Source of the DNA: Euborellia annulipes
Lineage: Eukaryota; Arthropoda; Insecta; Dermaptera; Anisolabididae
Direction: 5' to 3'
Length of the DNA: 64,000 bases
Assembly (NCBI GenBank): GCA_023213315.1
Contig: JAKCPI010005399.1
Location: forward strand, 62,001-126,000
How positions within the stretch are numbered: position 1 is the first letter of the stretch; each line of letters starts with the position of its first letter. The notes below the pieces were generated by a model that worked only from the letters and a program-made list of their open reading frames with translations, was not told where the DNA came from and searched no databases. A program made the translations under genes and the position numbers. This document shows positions 10,449-21,791 of this stretch, in pieces.

Positions 10449-11333
10449 TTTTTACTTTATCTTACCTAAATGTACCATCTATTGCAATAGTATTGAGAAT
10501 AAAGCCCGGAAGTTAGGCAGCCCAAATGGCAGCTGGTCTGTCTAAGAAATATCTTTTTCAAAGCAGACAATAGGGCGATCGGCCTTTATTACCATAAAAA
10601 TTTATCTTTTTAATATATTAGTGAACGTGTACCATTTGGGCTGCCTAACTGCCGGGCTTTATTCTCAATACTATTGCAATAGATGGTATATGTTAATATA
10701 CATATATATAGAGAGAGAGAAAGTATTGGAATCATGTCAAAAATTCGATGTCGAGCTTTTGATGGATCTTCACGTTTTGAGGTCCCCTGAATCCAAAAAA
10801 GTGGTTTTCGTGTCATGGTCTGTCTGTGTTTGTTTGTGTCTGTCTGGGTTCAATTTAAAGCATGAAGGAATTGAGCTAGGAGGTTGAAATTTTATATTTA
10901 AGTTAGACACCCAAATGTGGCGTGAAAATAAGCTTTTAATCAAAATCGGGCAAGAGTACTATTACTTTGCTGAAGTACTTTTTCAGTTTTTTTTTTTTTT
11001 GATTTTCATAAAATTCGCTTTAACGATTTTTTTTTAAATTCATAAATTAATTATTTTTTAGATGCTCTTTAAAATGTATATTCTCATTTTGCCATTGAAA
11101 TCTCCTGAAGTCCACTTTACTCTTGTACTCCATAGAAAAGATAGGAGAAATGGTTGCCATGGTAACAAAATATAAATATTTTCCCATACTTATCAATTTT
11201 ACATCTTATATTCAAATGTTCCGTACTGTCGGAAACTAAATATATGTCGACACAAAATGACAAGCACAGAACACAACTCGATTATCGAAGGTAAGAGAAA
11301 GTTGTGTGCTGTGCGCGATTCACACCAGATTTT
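10449..11333 (+). repeat. Family A copy with palindrome inserted in its end hairpin
   Basis: The left arm of the first-end hairpin (tttttactttatcttacc) is at 10449. The right arm (atagagagagagaaagtatt) resumes near 10708. Everything between is a foreign palindrome. After it the copy runs normally to the terminal hairpin, whose left arm has lost part of its sequence near 11250. Confidence 0.8.
10473..10688. repeat. Palindromic insertion, arms about 58 bp
   Basis: The arms are 10473-10530 and 10631-10688. They pair over taccatctattgcaatag, tattgagaataaagccc and aggcagcccaaatgg with few mismatches. The loop of about 100 bases has no feature. It sits exactly in the loop of the first-end hairpin of a family A copy. 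Confidence 0.8.
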
Positions 11334-12020
11334 TATTAATTTTTTGAATTTTCAGGGGTGGGGTTTGAAACACCCTGACCATGGCTCTGGGCACAACTAA
11401 TTATTAAAATCTGAGAATAACTTCAAATAAATAATCTGGCAGAAAAGAGGGAATCGATGGGGTCGAATATCGCCTAAGGGGCAAGAAAATTAATCCCTCA
11501 AGAAACAGCCCTGATATGCATTAATTATAGATTTTTATTATTTTGAAAAACATTAAATAAATATAATACTGTATAAAAATAATTTGGAAAGAAATAGTAA
11601 ATTGAGTTAAAAAGAAGTGTTTTTTTTGAGACGCAGGTGGAGATGAGTCTCAGGTGGCAAGTTGCAAGTTGTTAGGCTTCTCTCTTTGTCCTGACTGTCT
11701 TCTGACAAATCACACCAACACTTGTTCAAAGCCCAGGGACACCAAACCGATTGCAACTGCAAAATGCTCAATTTAATCCAAGTTCGTCGTGGACTTTGAA
11801 ATATTCGTTAGTGAATGGACAGTAGATAACGTTTTTTTTTTTTTTTTTCTTTTCTTTTCTTGTCTCTTTTTCATCATGATTAGAATTATCATTGGAAAAA
11901 TGTATTTTTAATTTGCTGAAGAAATATATTTTCAGAATTTCGTTGCTTTTTAATAAATAGGCCTATTAAAAAAAAATATATATTTTTACAAAACACACTT
12001 TATAGCTGTGATGCTATAAG
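11334..12020. other. Unique-looking stretch
   Basis: 11630-11830 is less AT-rich than its surroundings but shows no long frame. A 28-bp stretch at 11474-11501 recurs exactly at 12145-12172. Near 11507 the text ccctgatatgcattaatt resembles the start of MITE E and may be its relic. Confidence 0.4.
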
Positions 12021-12560
12021 AGGGTAGAAAATGAGAGATGCAGCTAAGTTTTTTTTTTTTTTATTTAATTCGGTTGACGTTTCGGTTCCATGTTTGAACC
12101 ATCTACAGAGCTGGCGAAAAGTCATTATGAAAGTGTCATAGTGGCTAAGGGGCAAGAAAATTAATCCCTCAACAAATCGTTGAACCAAACTCTTATATGG
12201 ACCCTGTTATGCATTAGTGTGTCAAGCGCCAAAAATTAAAAATTGAGTTAAGCACGGAATATTGTTTCAAATAGTATTTTTTATGAAATATGCCCTAAAA
12301 AAGTTTATATTTTAAGTTATTTGCACAATTGACAAAAAAAAATTATATATAATCTAATCAAAACAAAAAACTTTATTGTTAATTTTCTTAAATCTCAGTG
12401 GCTGGCGCTTGACACACTAATGCGTAACATGGTCCACTATGACACTTTCATAATGACTTTCGTTAGCTGAAAATAGCTCAAACACGGAACCGAACCGTCA
12501 GCCGTGCTGATTAAATTAAATAAAGAAGGAACCTTAGTTGCATCTCTCATTTTCTACCCT
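12021..12560. mobile_element. Family B palindrome enclosing MITE E
   Basis: Outer arms: agggtagaaaatgagagatg at 12021 and its inverse catctctcattttctaccct ending at 12560. Inner arms: gtcattatgaaagtgtcata (12121) and its inverse (12438-12457). On the minus strand near 12074-12118 lies a hammerhead-like core: CTGTAGA, then a GGTTC/GAACC hairpin, then GAAACGTC. The right-arm core is decayed. A single-arm relative is at 34010-34190. Confidence 0.7.
12199..12435. mobile_element. MITE E, copy 1
   Basis: Terminal inverted repeats of about 30 bp: ggaccctgttatgcattagt at the left and the inverse of the same sequence at the right (ctaatgcgtaacatggtcc). It sits in the loop of a family B palindrome. 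The interior is AT-rich and non-coding. Confidence 0.8.
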
Positions 12561-13745
12561 GTTATTAAAACTTTTTTGGAATAGGTTTTACCTACTCAAA
12601 AAAAGGGTTGTTTACAGGGTCGCAGCCTGGGGACTAGCAAAGCTGCGACCACGTAAACAACCCTCCTCCATTATTACTCCTCTCTTGAAAATGGCTCCAA
12701 AAGGAGAGCCAAAACGTCGAGTAAATCTCAACATCCCACGCGACTTAACCCGAGAAAACTTTATATATATATATAGGTCTATATATTTGTAGAGAGAAAG
12801 TAATAATGTATTTTAAATACTTTCCAAATTTGAAAGCTTCACTGGCATGTTTAAATAAAGAACATTATCTGAATATTGGACAGACTAACCGTATATGTAT
12901 CTTAAAAGAAAAGTATGTAAAATAAAAATTGCGAAATCCTTAGTTAATCCGCTAATATTTATTTTTCCCAAAGATATTGAGTTAAAGGGAATTTGCAAAT
13001 GGAATGAAATTATCTGGTTGTTATCTCTCTCTCTCTCTCTGCCTAAATCCATAATCACAAGTTACGCCTATGATCAAAGTAATTTTTCACCTCATTGATC
13101 GGTTGATATTGAGTAGGAGAGGGAAATGAGAGTCCTTTATTCGAAATTTTGATTTGCTTTTGAATTCAAATTATATATACAAGTACGTACTTCTCTTTTC
13201 TATACATAGACATTATTACAAAGGAGGAGAATATTTTTTTTATTTATTAATTAATCATTAGACTAGAATATGTTCTATCTGGGATACAAACATCCCCTCA
13301 ATAAAAAGAGAGAGAGGGTAAAAAAATTAATTTTATTCATTAAATGCGCTTCATTTTTTTTTTTTTTTTTTTAAATAAATAAACTAAAAGAATTACGTCC
13401 GTACACTATATACTTTTTGTGTTTATCAAAGTTGTTTTTACAATCTCAAAGCAAAAAGAGATAAAATATTTTAGATAAAGAAGTTGTATAGAAATTAGAA
13501 TCCATTAAAAGAAAGCCGAGAGAAAGTTGTTAATTGGACAGATGGCATATAATGAAAAATAAAGTACTTTTGATAAAAGAAAAAAAAAACGAATAATAAT
13601 AATAATAATTAAAAAAATATCTCGTATTTTTTATTCTAATTTGAGTATAAGCATAAAATAAAGTTTTTCCTTTCATAAATAAGAAATTATATAATATTTA
13701 AGATATTATATATATCGCGTATGTGAGCCGCGAAATTTATACAAT
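12561..13745. other. AT-rich stretch with one GC-richer patch
   Basis: 12600-12750 is less AT-rich and open in one frame, but shows no domain. Within it ggttgtttac and gtaaacaacc (12607 and 12653) form a local inverted repeat. The rest is A/T runs, including poly-T near 13354-13372. Confidence 0.4.
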
Positions 13746-13746
13746 T

Positions 13747-13894
13747 TATTAATTCATATATCCGAAAAAATAAGGGTGTACCGCCGGGGAGTCGAACCAC
13801 GGATCCCCAGAGGGCACTCTGAGTACAAATCGGAGGATCCGTGGTTCGACTCCCGGTGGCACATCCTTATTTTTTCGGATATATGAATTAATAA
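13747..13894. repeat. Family D palindrome with B-box-like arms
   Basis: The arms are about 60 bp, 13747-13806 and 13835-13894, and nearly perfect. Each arm contains GGTTCGACTCC (plus strand in the right arm, minus strand in the left), which fits the RNA polymerase III B-box consensus GGTTCGANTCC. The loop is 28 bases. The sequence looks tRNA-derived, but no complete cloverleaf can be drawn. Confidence 0.7.
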
Positions 13895-13910
13895 ATATTT
13901 AGTTTTTCCT

Positions 13911-14466
13911 TTCTCTTACCTATATATGTAATATATAGTGAGGAAGTATTGGGATCTTGTCACAAGAGATTTTGATGGAATTACACGTTTTGAGCTCCCC
14001 TGAGTCAAAAAAAAGTGGGTCCCGCAATTGGTCTGTGTATATGTATGCTTGAGGGTGTGGACATTTTTAAGCATGAAGGAAACCAATTACGAGGATGAAA
14101 TTTTATATTTAAGTTAGGTACCCTCTCGTACAGTTAAAATAAGCTTTTGAACAAATTCAGCCAAAAAGTTCTAGTACTTAAGTACTTTTTCAGTTTTTTT
14201 TTTTTTTTTTCAATTTTTTCAAAATTGGCTAAAACGATTTTGATTACAAATCATAAATCAATTATTTTTTTTTTTTAGATACTCTTTATAAAGTGTATCA
14301 GTTAAATTTTTCGTGAAAATTGTTTGAAGTACACTTTTACTGATGATTTTTCAAATTCTTTTTCTGGCTCTTTCTTCCATAGAGGCAATGGTAAATGGGA
14401 TTTGCATGTCAATTTCGATTCAAAAGGGGGTCCCCTTAAGAACTTTTTACACATTTATCACTTCTA
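13911..14466 (+). repeat. Family A copy, long subtype, truncated
   Basis: Starts at the first-end hairpin (ctttctcttacctatatatg) right after a D palindrome. It switches to the long-subtype middle (gattcaaaagggggtcccct) and stops near 14466 before the terminal hairpin. Confidence 0.8.
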
Positions 14467-14587
14467 CCAAAATAGATTACTATTATTATGTGATTTTTAA
14501 CTAAAGATTATTAAATATTTTTTTTTTTTCTATTTGTCTCTATTCTTTGCCCAAACAATATTAATTAATTTAATAGCAGCCAGTCTT

Positions 14588-15335
14588 TTTTACTTTCTCT
14601 TACCTATATATGTAGAGAGAAAGTATTGCGATCATGTCAAAAATTCGATGTCGAGATTTTGATGGATATACATTTTTTGAAGTCGCCTAATTCCAAAAAA
14701 GTGGGTCCCACAAATTGGTTTGTCTATGAGCCTGTGTGGGTATATCGATTTTAAGCATTAAGGAATTGAGCTTCGAGATTTAAATTTTATATTTAAGTCC
14801 CAGACACTCAAAATAAGCTTTTGAACGAAATTGGGGGGCCAAAAAGTACTAGTACTTTCTTGATGTATTTTTTCAGTTTTTTTTTTTTCGATTTTCTCAA
14901 TGTATATGTATAAATTATGAATGAAATTCATAAATCAATTATTTTTTAGATCCTCTTCAAAATGTATATTCTCATTATGCCCTGAAAACTGTTTGAAGTA
15001 CACTTTACTGATGTAGTATTTCCGATTTTTCAAATTCATTTTCCGGGTCTTCTTTCCATAGAGCCAATGTCAAATCCCTAAGGGGATTTGCATTTAAATT
15101 CCGATTCAAAAGAGGGTCTTCTTTGGAACTTTTTACACATTTAAAAAATTTTTTCCAATTTTTGTATTTATTTAGAATTTTATATTGTGTATTATATATC
15201 CAAATATGAGATTAAAATTTTGAAAAATAACCGTACTTTAAAACTGGTGTGACAGCACAGTACACAACTTTCGATTACCAAAGGAAAGAGAAATAAAATT
15301 TGTGTGCTATGAGTTAAATTACATCAGATCTTTTT
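14588..15335 (+). repeat. Family A copy, long subtype
   Basis: All blocks are present in order, from tttactttctcttacctata to a worn terminal hairpin (aaactggtgtgacagcac, then the loop, tgtgtgctatgag, catcagatc). Confidence 0.85.
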
Positions 15336-16074
15336 TCAATTTTCCTACCAACCATAAGTCACCTATTAAATAAATCTTCGTTCATTTATTTCCAACTCTT
15401 TTTTATTCATCCACTTTGCATTTGTAATTAAAAATCCATTATGTATATTTATATTAAATAAATAAATAAAAAAAAATGAATCCTTTTAACGAGAATATAT
15501 TAAATTTAAAGCATATAAAAAAGTTAAAGGTGACTGGAATTTCAATTTACAAATTATTTCATTTGACTCTTTTTTTTTTAAAGATGAATCGTTGAATTAA
15601 TTAGTTATATAACCATTTTTTTTTTCTTAAAACGAATCTTAAAATACCTATAAATTAATCTCGTATGTCCATTAAAATATAATATTATTTCATACAATTT
15701 TTTATTTTTTATAATTTGATAAAAAAAAAAGTTTAGTAAATGAATTTAATAACTTCTAATTTTTATGCAAAATGAATTTGATCTCCCCTCCACTAACCTC
15801 TGTAAACCGCAGCCATATTTTAAAGCAAAATTATTTCCTTTAGCATTGCAAAAAAAAATTAACATTTTTATTATTCATTGATAAATATAATACAAGTATA
15901 CTAGACGCTAAGTCCGCCAGCTGCGGGCTTTGTTCCCCTTTGCCCCTAAATGATTTATTCATTAATTTTGTTTTATTAAGACCCGGTTGCTTCATTTCTA
16001 ATTAACTATTGTAGCTATTACTCGGAAAAACAGAATAAATTTCTCAGGTAACGCCCTAGTTTCCGATAGTACGG
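15336..16074. other. AT-rich stretch with a relic of foldback family I
   Basis: 15978-16050 matches one end of family I (gacccggttgcttcatttct, aattaacta, then ctcgga). The remainder is A/T-rich without a gene. Confidence 0.5.
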
Positions 16075-16076
16075 TA

Positions 16077-16292
16077 CAGTGAGGGTCAATATTAAGTCCC
16101 ACCCATGCGTTTTCTATTTGTGATTGATTATTTTATTTTTTTTTTTTTAAAGAAAATGAAAATCTTTATTGGAAATTTTCTAGGTTTGAGCCATAAAAGT
16201 TTTCATTAAAAAATATATAATATTTTTTTAAAAACAATGAAATAATCACAAGTAGAAAACGCATGGGTGGGACTTGATATTGTCCCTCACTG
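16077..16292. mobile_element. MITE M, copy 1 (mariner type)
   Basis: Terminal inverted repeats start cagtgagg, then caatattaagtcccaccc; the right end is the inverse (gggtgggacttgatattgtc, cctcactg). It is flanked by TA on both sides (16075-16076, 16293-16294), the Tc1/mariner target. 216 bp, non-coding. Confidence 0.9.
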
Positions 16293-16294
16293 TA

Positions 16295-17260
16295 CATTTT
16301 TAAAATTTGTTTAAGGTCGTTTACAGCATCTGAGGCCACTTTTTTTAGTTAATAATTGTTGAAGTTGCAGGGAATGTATGAGGAAGCCCTTAGGCCAGGT
16401 GCAATGCCCGCCGGAGGCGATAGATGCCGTTAGTTTAGAAAGATTTTGCGCAAATTTTTCTTTAAATTTCCAGCTTATTTTTTAAATGAAGAATACTATG
16501 GTTGAGTCAAAAACAATTTTTTTTATTACGATATCCCGATTTAACTGGGATTCCCGCTTTTGAATTGCATTTGAGGTAAGAAATACATATATATAAGTAA
16601 GAGAAACTAAAAATGTGTTCTCTCTTTAAAGTTTGCTATTTTTTTAAGGTCTTTTTCAGGATCTATTGTTATTTAGACTTTAGATTTAGAATTGATTGGT
16701 AGCCAATTCAATTTAAATAAATTTTTGTCGCATGGGACGGGATGCGAACCAGTCACCCTTGGTAGAAATGACCAGCATTCATGTTTGTTTTTATGTTTGA
16801 ATAATTATTGGCAAAACAGACAGGAGGAGAGAAATTAACTTTTTGAATATTTATTGAATTTTTCTTTTATATTTCATTTAAATAAATCTTTAAGATGTAA
16901 TAAAACCAACTTTCAAAGTCGTCTAATATGTCTATATTATATAAAGAGATCAATACATTTTAGATCGCTGTCTATTATGTATAAATGCCAAAGGAGCAGT
17001 TTATGTAATATTAATGTTTAATTTCATTACTATTTGTTTTATAGTTCTAATTTTCCATGTTAGTGATAATAAAACATTCTATTATTTCAAAAGTTTAAAC
17101 GTCTATATCTGGGCAACGGTTACGAAATGGCCTCATGTTTATGGGACATTCTCTAATTAAATTAACCTCAGGAACATGGTTCTTAAATTTAGCCACCTCA
17201 TGGGGCTAAAAATATCGTCAGTGCCAAAAGAAAAATAATTTTTCGAAAAGATAAACAACA
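16295..17260. other. AT-rich stretch, nothing firm
   Basis: A possible family A first-end remnant lies at 16588-16620 (atatatataagtaagagaaa). 16720-16755 has a GC-richer patch. No gene recognised. Confidence 0.4.
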
Positions 17261-17640
17261 TAGAAATAAAAGACTTTTTTTGGCATAAATCGTGGTAATA
17301 GAATAATGATACATAAAGTGTTATTAATTAAAATAAAATACAACAGTTTTTGCAGCATCAGATAGATGCATTCACACTCAACAATGAACACTAACCTAAA
17401 AGTGTTCATTGTTGAATACTAACCTAAAAGTGTTCATTGTTGAACATTAACCTATAAATGTTCATTGATCAAAGTGAATGCATCTACCTGATGACGGCTG
17501 AAAAATTTATAGCCGAAACGTAGTATTTTATTGTAATTAATAATACTTTGTATTATTATTTGCTAAAGTAAAGCACGTTTAATAAAAAAAAAAATGTTTT
17601 ATTTCTAATAACAATAATTGTGCAAGTCTAAATCAATTAA
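17261..17640 (+). mobile_element. Family B palindrome with hammerhead-like core
   Basis: The arms pair through agatgcattcac and gtgaatgcatct. The loop holds three copies of a 28-30 bp unit (actaacctaaaagtgttcat, 17393-17465). The right arm carries tac, CTGATGA (17488-17494), an extra C, GGCT/AGCC around an 11-base loop, GAAACGTA, gta. This is the only core here with the full CTGATGA and a matching hairpin on the plus strand. It shares blocks with the relic at 9428-9594. Confidence 0.75.
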
Positions 17641-17964
17641 AATAAACAACTCGTATAGAAAAAAAAGTTATTCTGTAAAAAAAATAACGAGGATAAGCGT
17701 ATCATAAATTTCATACACGCGATAAATTTTGAACCGCGATGTACTAGAAAATGTCAGCTCTAGTCGTTGAGTTATAAATGGAAATAGTTTTAGGTAGTAA
17801 AAGACAAAAATACAAAAACAAACTTTTTATATTAAAATGAATTTATTTTGATAATTGAGATGAAATTTGCAAACAAATTTAAAAAAAAGTAAAAAATAGA
17901 ATATAAATACTGATGAGAAAAAGATGTTATAGATGGTTGCCTAATTGCAGGCGTATTTGAAATC
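17641..17964. other. AT-rich stretch, nothing recognised
   Basis: No frame, repeat end or RNA gene seen. Confidence 0.4.
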
Positions 17965-18255
17965 TTAAAAAAAATAATTGATATCTAAAATTTGATTATA
18001 GTTTCTTGTTGAATGTATTAATTGGCATGAGGGGCTTTGAAGGCAAATCGGCGTGAACTTTGCCTCGTTGGAGTTGAACAGAGGAAGGGGAATCCCCTCT
18101 GAAACTCCACCAACGAGGGGGAATCCCCCCGGCTGCTGCTGTTCTACGGAAACTTGCTTTGATGTAAGATACGTTGAGATCATAAAGTATCCATCGAATG
18201 GGGCTACAAAATAAATTCCAGGTTCTAGTCTCAACCGAGCCCTGGTGGGAGCCAA
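17965..18255 (-). other. Possible short ORF or exon, function unknown
   Basis: An open frame of 96 codons on the minus strand begins with ATG at 18255, in a patch less AT-rich than its surroundings. The product would be Pro/Gly/Gln-containing, with no domain, signal peptide or membrane segment that I recognise. A two-step inverted repeat lies inside (arms 18063-18075 and 18103-18118, inner arms cagaggaaggggaatcccct), so the frame could be chance in a structured element. There is no sign of splice sites or of a neighbouring exon. Confidence 0.15.
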
Positions 18256-18930
18256 ATGACCATGGATCTCATTTTATCTCGCCTCTCGATACTCGTATAA
18301 AAGTCCACCAACTGCAAACGGATTAATATAAAATGCAAATCTCCTCTCTACGGTTCATTGGTCTGGAAATAATTATAATAAACTAAAAATATTAACTGAG
18401 AGACATATATTTTTTGTTTTATTTATAATTTAAAATTATCAAGCAATTCATTCATATGTTTCAATCGAATAACCAATATAAGTAGAGATAAGTACTAAAT
18501 TATTGTATTTTAACATGTTTTGTATAAATAAATAATAAACAGTAGCTAACAAAAAAATTAAAAACCCAAAGTTTTAATAACTTTAGTTTGAAAATCGTGT
18601 CTCTGGTTACGACAAAAATGTCGAATAGAGGGGAAAAAAAAGTATTTCTATTTTATTTTCGGATTCATCTAAAAAATATATTTATTTATATAAAATTAAG
18701 ATGTACATATTAATGTCTATGTGATTATACTTCCTAATGGATTCGTAAAATAATCTTTAATGAGAAAAATGGAAAAGATAAGATGAAATGCACCAGAAAC
18801 AGCTTCTAGACCAAATGCTAAAAATTTTGTTTGTGAAGCGATTTTGTTTAAAAAAAAATTCACCTCGTTCTTTTTTTTTAAGTTTCCTGTTTAAAATGCT
18901 ATTTCGTATATGAGAAAAAAAACAAACAAA
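18256..18930. other. AT-rich stretch, nothing recognised
   Basis: No supported feature. A/T runs and short low-complexity frames only. Confidence 0.4.
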
Positions 18931-18939
18931 CACAATCGA

Positions 18940-19350
18940 TCAGAGAGTATTTTGAGAAAATCGAAAAAAAAAAACTGAAAAAATATTATCAAGAGAAAAG
19001 ATATTGGACAATATGGCGGCTACCTACCATAAGGCTCAAATGCCAGGTAGCCGCCATATTGTCCAATATCTTTTCTCTTGATGGTACATCAGTAAAGTAC
19101 TAGTATATTTTCACCGATTTTGTTCAAAAGCTTCGTAATATCTTCCAGAGTGATATCTAACTTAAATATCAAATTTCAACCTTCTAGCACTTTTCGTTCT
19201 TGAGATATTTTGTTCACAGAAAGACCATTTTGCGGAATCCAATTTTTTTTTTAATTCAGAGCATTAAAAGTTTTACATAATACTTTCTATAAATATATAT
19301 ATATTAACTATTTTTTTACTTTCCCTTATACGATATAAGAGAAACTAAAA
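18940..19350 (-). repeat. Family A copy with perfect hairpin insertion
   Basis: Minus-strand family A first half, from a damaged first-end hairpin (19310-19350) to the gaaaatcgaaaaa block. It is split at the ctgaaaaa, gtacatcagtaaag junction by a 95-bp palindrome. Confidence 0.75.
18988..19082. repeat. Perfect 38-bp-arm hairpin
   Basis: The arms are 18988-19025 (atcaagagaaaagatattgg onward) and 19045-19082. I find no mismatch in 38 bp. The loop is 19 bases. It interrupts a conserved family A block, so it is a clear insertion. Confidence 0.9.
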
Positions 19351-19402
19351 AAATAGACAAAACACCCTCACAAAGAATTAAATAAAATTTCGCATTCGCA
19401 AT

Positions 19403-19624
19403 CTTCTTCTTCTATCCTCGCCCTCTATTCCCGCTGTACACGGTTGGAAAGCCTCGCTATTTTCCCTATATCATATGTTTTTTCGACCGGAAAGGATAGA
19501 ACACGCCGGCCCGTCGCACGGTTAAAAATATAGAAGGAAGAGACAGACATACAAAGAAGAGGATTGTCTGTCTTGGCTCAGGTAGCTCCTGTTCACCATC
19601 CACGTACTCACAAGATGCCCCGAG
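19403..19624 (-). mobile_element. Short retroposon S, copy 3
   Basis: The head near 19624 is shortened (the usual TGTGGG half of the hairpin is lost). The middle blocks and the GAA-rich tail (tcttcttcttct, 19403, read in reverse) are present. No convincing target duplication. Confidence 0.7.
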
Positions 19625-20930
19625 CGAAAATTCACAATAAAATACATTTTGTGGTCTGAGAAATTAATTCAGATTTATTGAGGCCTCACTCCAGCTTGTT
19701 TTTTTATAAAATTTAATTGGACTGATTAGTAGTAATATTCCTTCGATTTCCAACGCCACCAAATTTTATTGTTAAGCATACCGAAATGTGAGATTTTCAA
19801 ACTCAAGGGATATGGCATGAAAAATGATCTCAATCTCTTTGTAATAAGAACAAGACACTCAGACGAGAACCGACAGACAACCTCACAGAATATTTACATA
19901 TGCATATGAATTTATAATATTTCTATCGATTTCAATTTTTTTTTACAGTATAAAAAATTTATTTATTTTTTACTTTTTATTAACGCTTGTTTTTCAAAAG
20001 AGTATTTTTCAATATGTCACACAAAGTTTTGTTATTAATCATAGAGTATTTAAATAATAAAATATAATTCCTTTCTTTTATAACATAAAAAGGGAGCCAT
20101 CATTCATATTTTATTCAAATTTTATATGACAAGTAGGAAGAAAGAACTCTTGACACCTTTCATTCTTATTTTTCTTTATTCTCAAATTATGGAAAATCAA
20201 ATCTAAAACTACCTTTGGCTAGAACATTTAATGATAAGGGTCTCATTATTTTTTTAAGATTTTGCAATGAGGGACGAACAAGATATCAAATTTTTATTTA
20301 CATAGAGACGAATCCATTATCTATCAATATTAAAGCACCTCCATGCGTTTTCTCATGTGATTATTTAATTGTTTTGTAAAAGAAATCTTTATTGAAATCT
20401 TTTTCTACGAACCACAAAACATTCCAGTAAAAATTTGTCATATTTTCTTTAAAATAGCACACATGAGAAAATGCATTGAGGTGTTTTAATTTTGATTATT
20501 ACTCTCCATTAAAAAAAATAAATAAATAAATAATTCCCACCTCGTGTCATTTTTTAAATATAATTTTTTATTAGTTATTTGTTGAGCAAATTTTTTTTTT
20601 GATATTTTCTTGTAAATTTGTTTAATTTAATAATAAAATAACTAAAAAAAAAAAATTAAAATGTCAAAATGTTTATCTATTTAAAAATATATTTTCTAAT
20701 TAGATAGAATTTTACTTTTTTTTTTATTAAATTTAATGAATTTAAAAGGAAATACCAAAAAATTAAAATTAGGCCTACTATCAAAAACCACACCAAGTGC
20801 TAATTTTAATCTATTAAAAAAAAAAAAAAAAAATATTTCATCGAATAGCCTACATAAAAATTTTATTACGATTCGCAACCAAGGGCGATTACAGGGGGGG
20901 GGGGGTAATTATTCCCCCTTCGAGATTTGA
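19625..20930. other. AT-rich stretch with a diverged M-like MITE
   Basis: 20322-20505 has inverted ends (aaagcacctccatgcgtttt and the inverse gcattgaggtgttttaa) and the catgtgattatttaattgtt block, which match MITE M in a diverged form. A poly-A/poly-G patch lies at 20817-20905. No gene. Confidence 0.5.
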
Positions 20931-20932
20931 GA

Positions 20933-21131
20933 AAAATATTTTATTGGGAATTAAGTTTTATTTTTAATATAAAATTTTAAAAATTAATACTTAAAAATTT
21001 GATTTGTATATATATTCTGGTAATCAAGTACAGAATGCACCTTTAAATTACCGAAAGAAAGAAAAAATTGTGTACTGTGCGACCAGTCACACCAGATTAC
21101 CCCCCCCCCTCGAGAAACTCCTCTGGATCCG
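20933..21131. repeat. Repeat H with family A hairpin piece
   Basis: Contains a partial family A terminal hairpin (tgtgtactgtgcgaccagtc, acaccagatta) joined to a C run, ctcgagaaactcctc and an AT-rich block. The whole stretch of about 190 bp is repeated in inverse orientation at 25068-25265. Confidence 0.7.
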
Positions 21132-21783
21132 CTTTTGTTCGCAACCGACCCGAGGGAGAAAAAAAAAATTTTCAAGAGCCGGTGACTCAATATTTTCAGT
21201 TCTCTGATGGTTAAATGAACGAACAATTATTATTAAATTAGATTTTACTAATTAACATATTATGTAATTATTTAAAGCAAATTATGTTATAACCATAAAT
21301 ATACAAAACTGTAATTTAATAGGCAAAAATTTAATTTAATTCATCTAGAGAAAATTTTTGTACATAATAAATTTTATTCAATCAGTCAGTCAATTTTTCT
21401 CGATTAACTAAGATTAATCGAAAAAATCGATAATATAAAAGACTTTTTTTTTATATAGTAGGTATATTTGAATTTATTATTTGGAAATAATAGATTATTA
21501 TTCAAGTTTATATGATTTTTTTAAAATTATTTTATAAAAACATTCCATTTAATCTGGATTTAATAGAAGAAATAAAAATCAGGTGTGAGAAATAATCACA
21601 TTAATTGCCCCTAAGAAGGTATTTATGTGATGTGAGTTTAGTAAAAATATATTTTTTATATTCAGAGGGGATGGTTCTCAAATAGAATAATGATAAAAAA
21701 CACTTCAATTTATCAAAAAATTTTGTTTTATTAAATCGAGACTTTTGGCCAACTCGTGAGTTTCGATTCTCTTTAGAAATTAT
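21132..21783. other. AT-rich stretch, nothing recognised
   Basis: No gene or repeat end identified. Confidence 0.4.
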
Positions 21784-21791
21784 CTTCTAAG

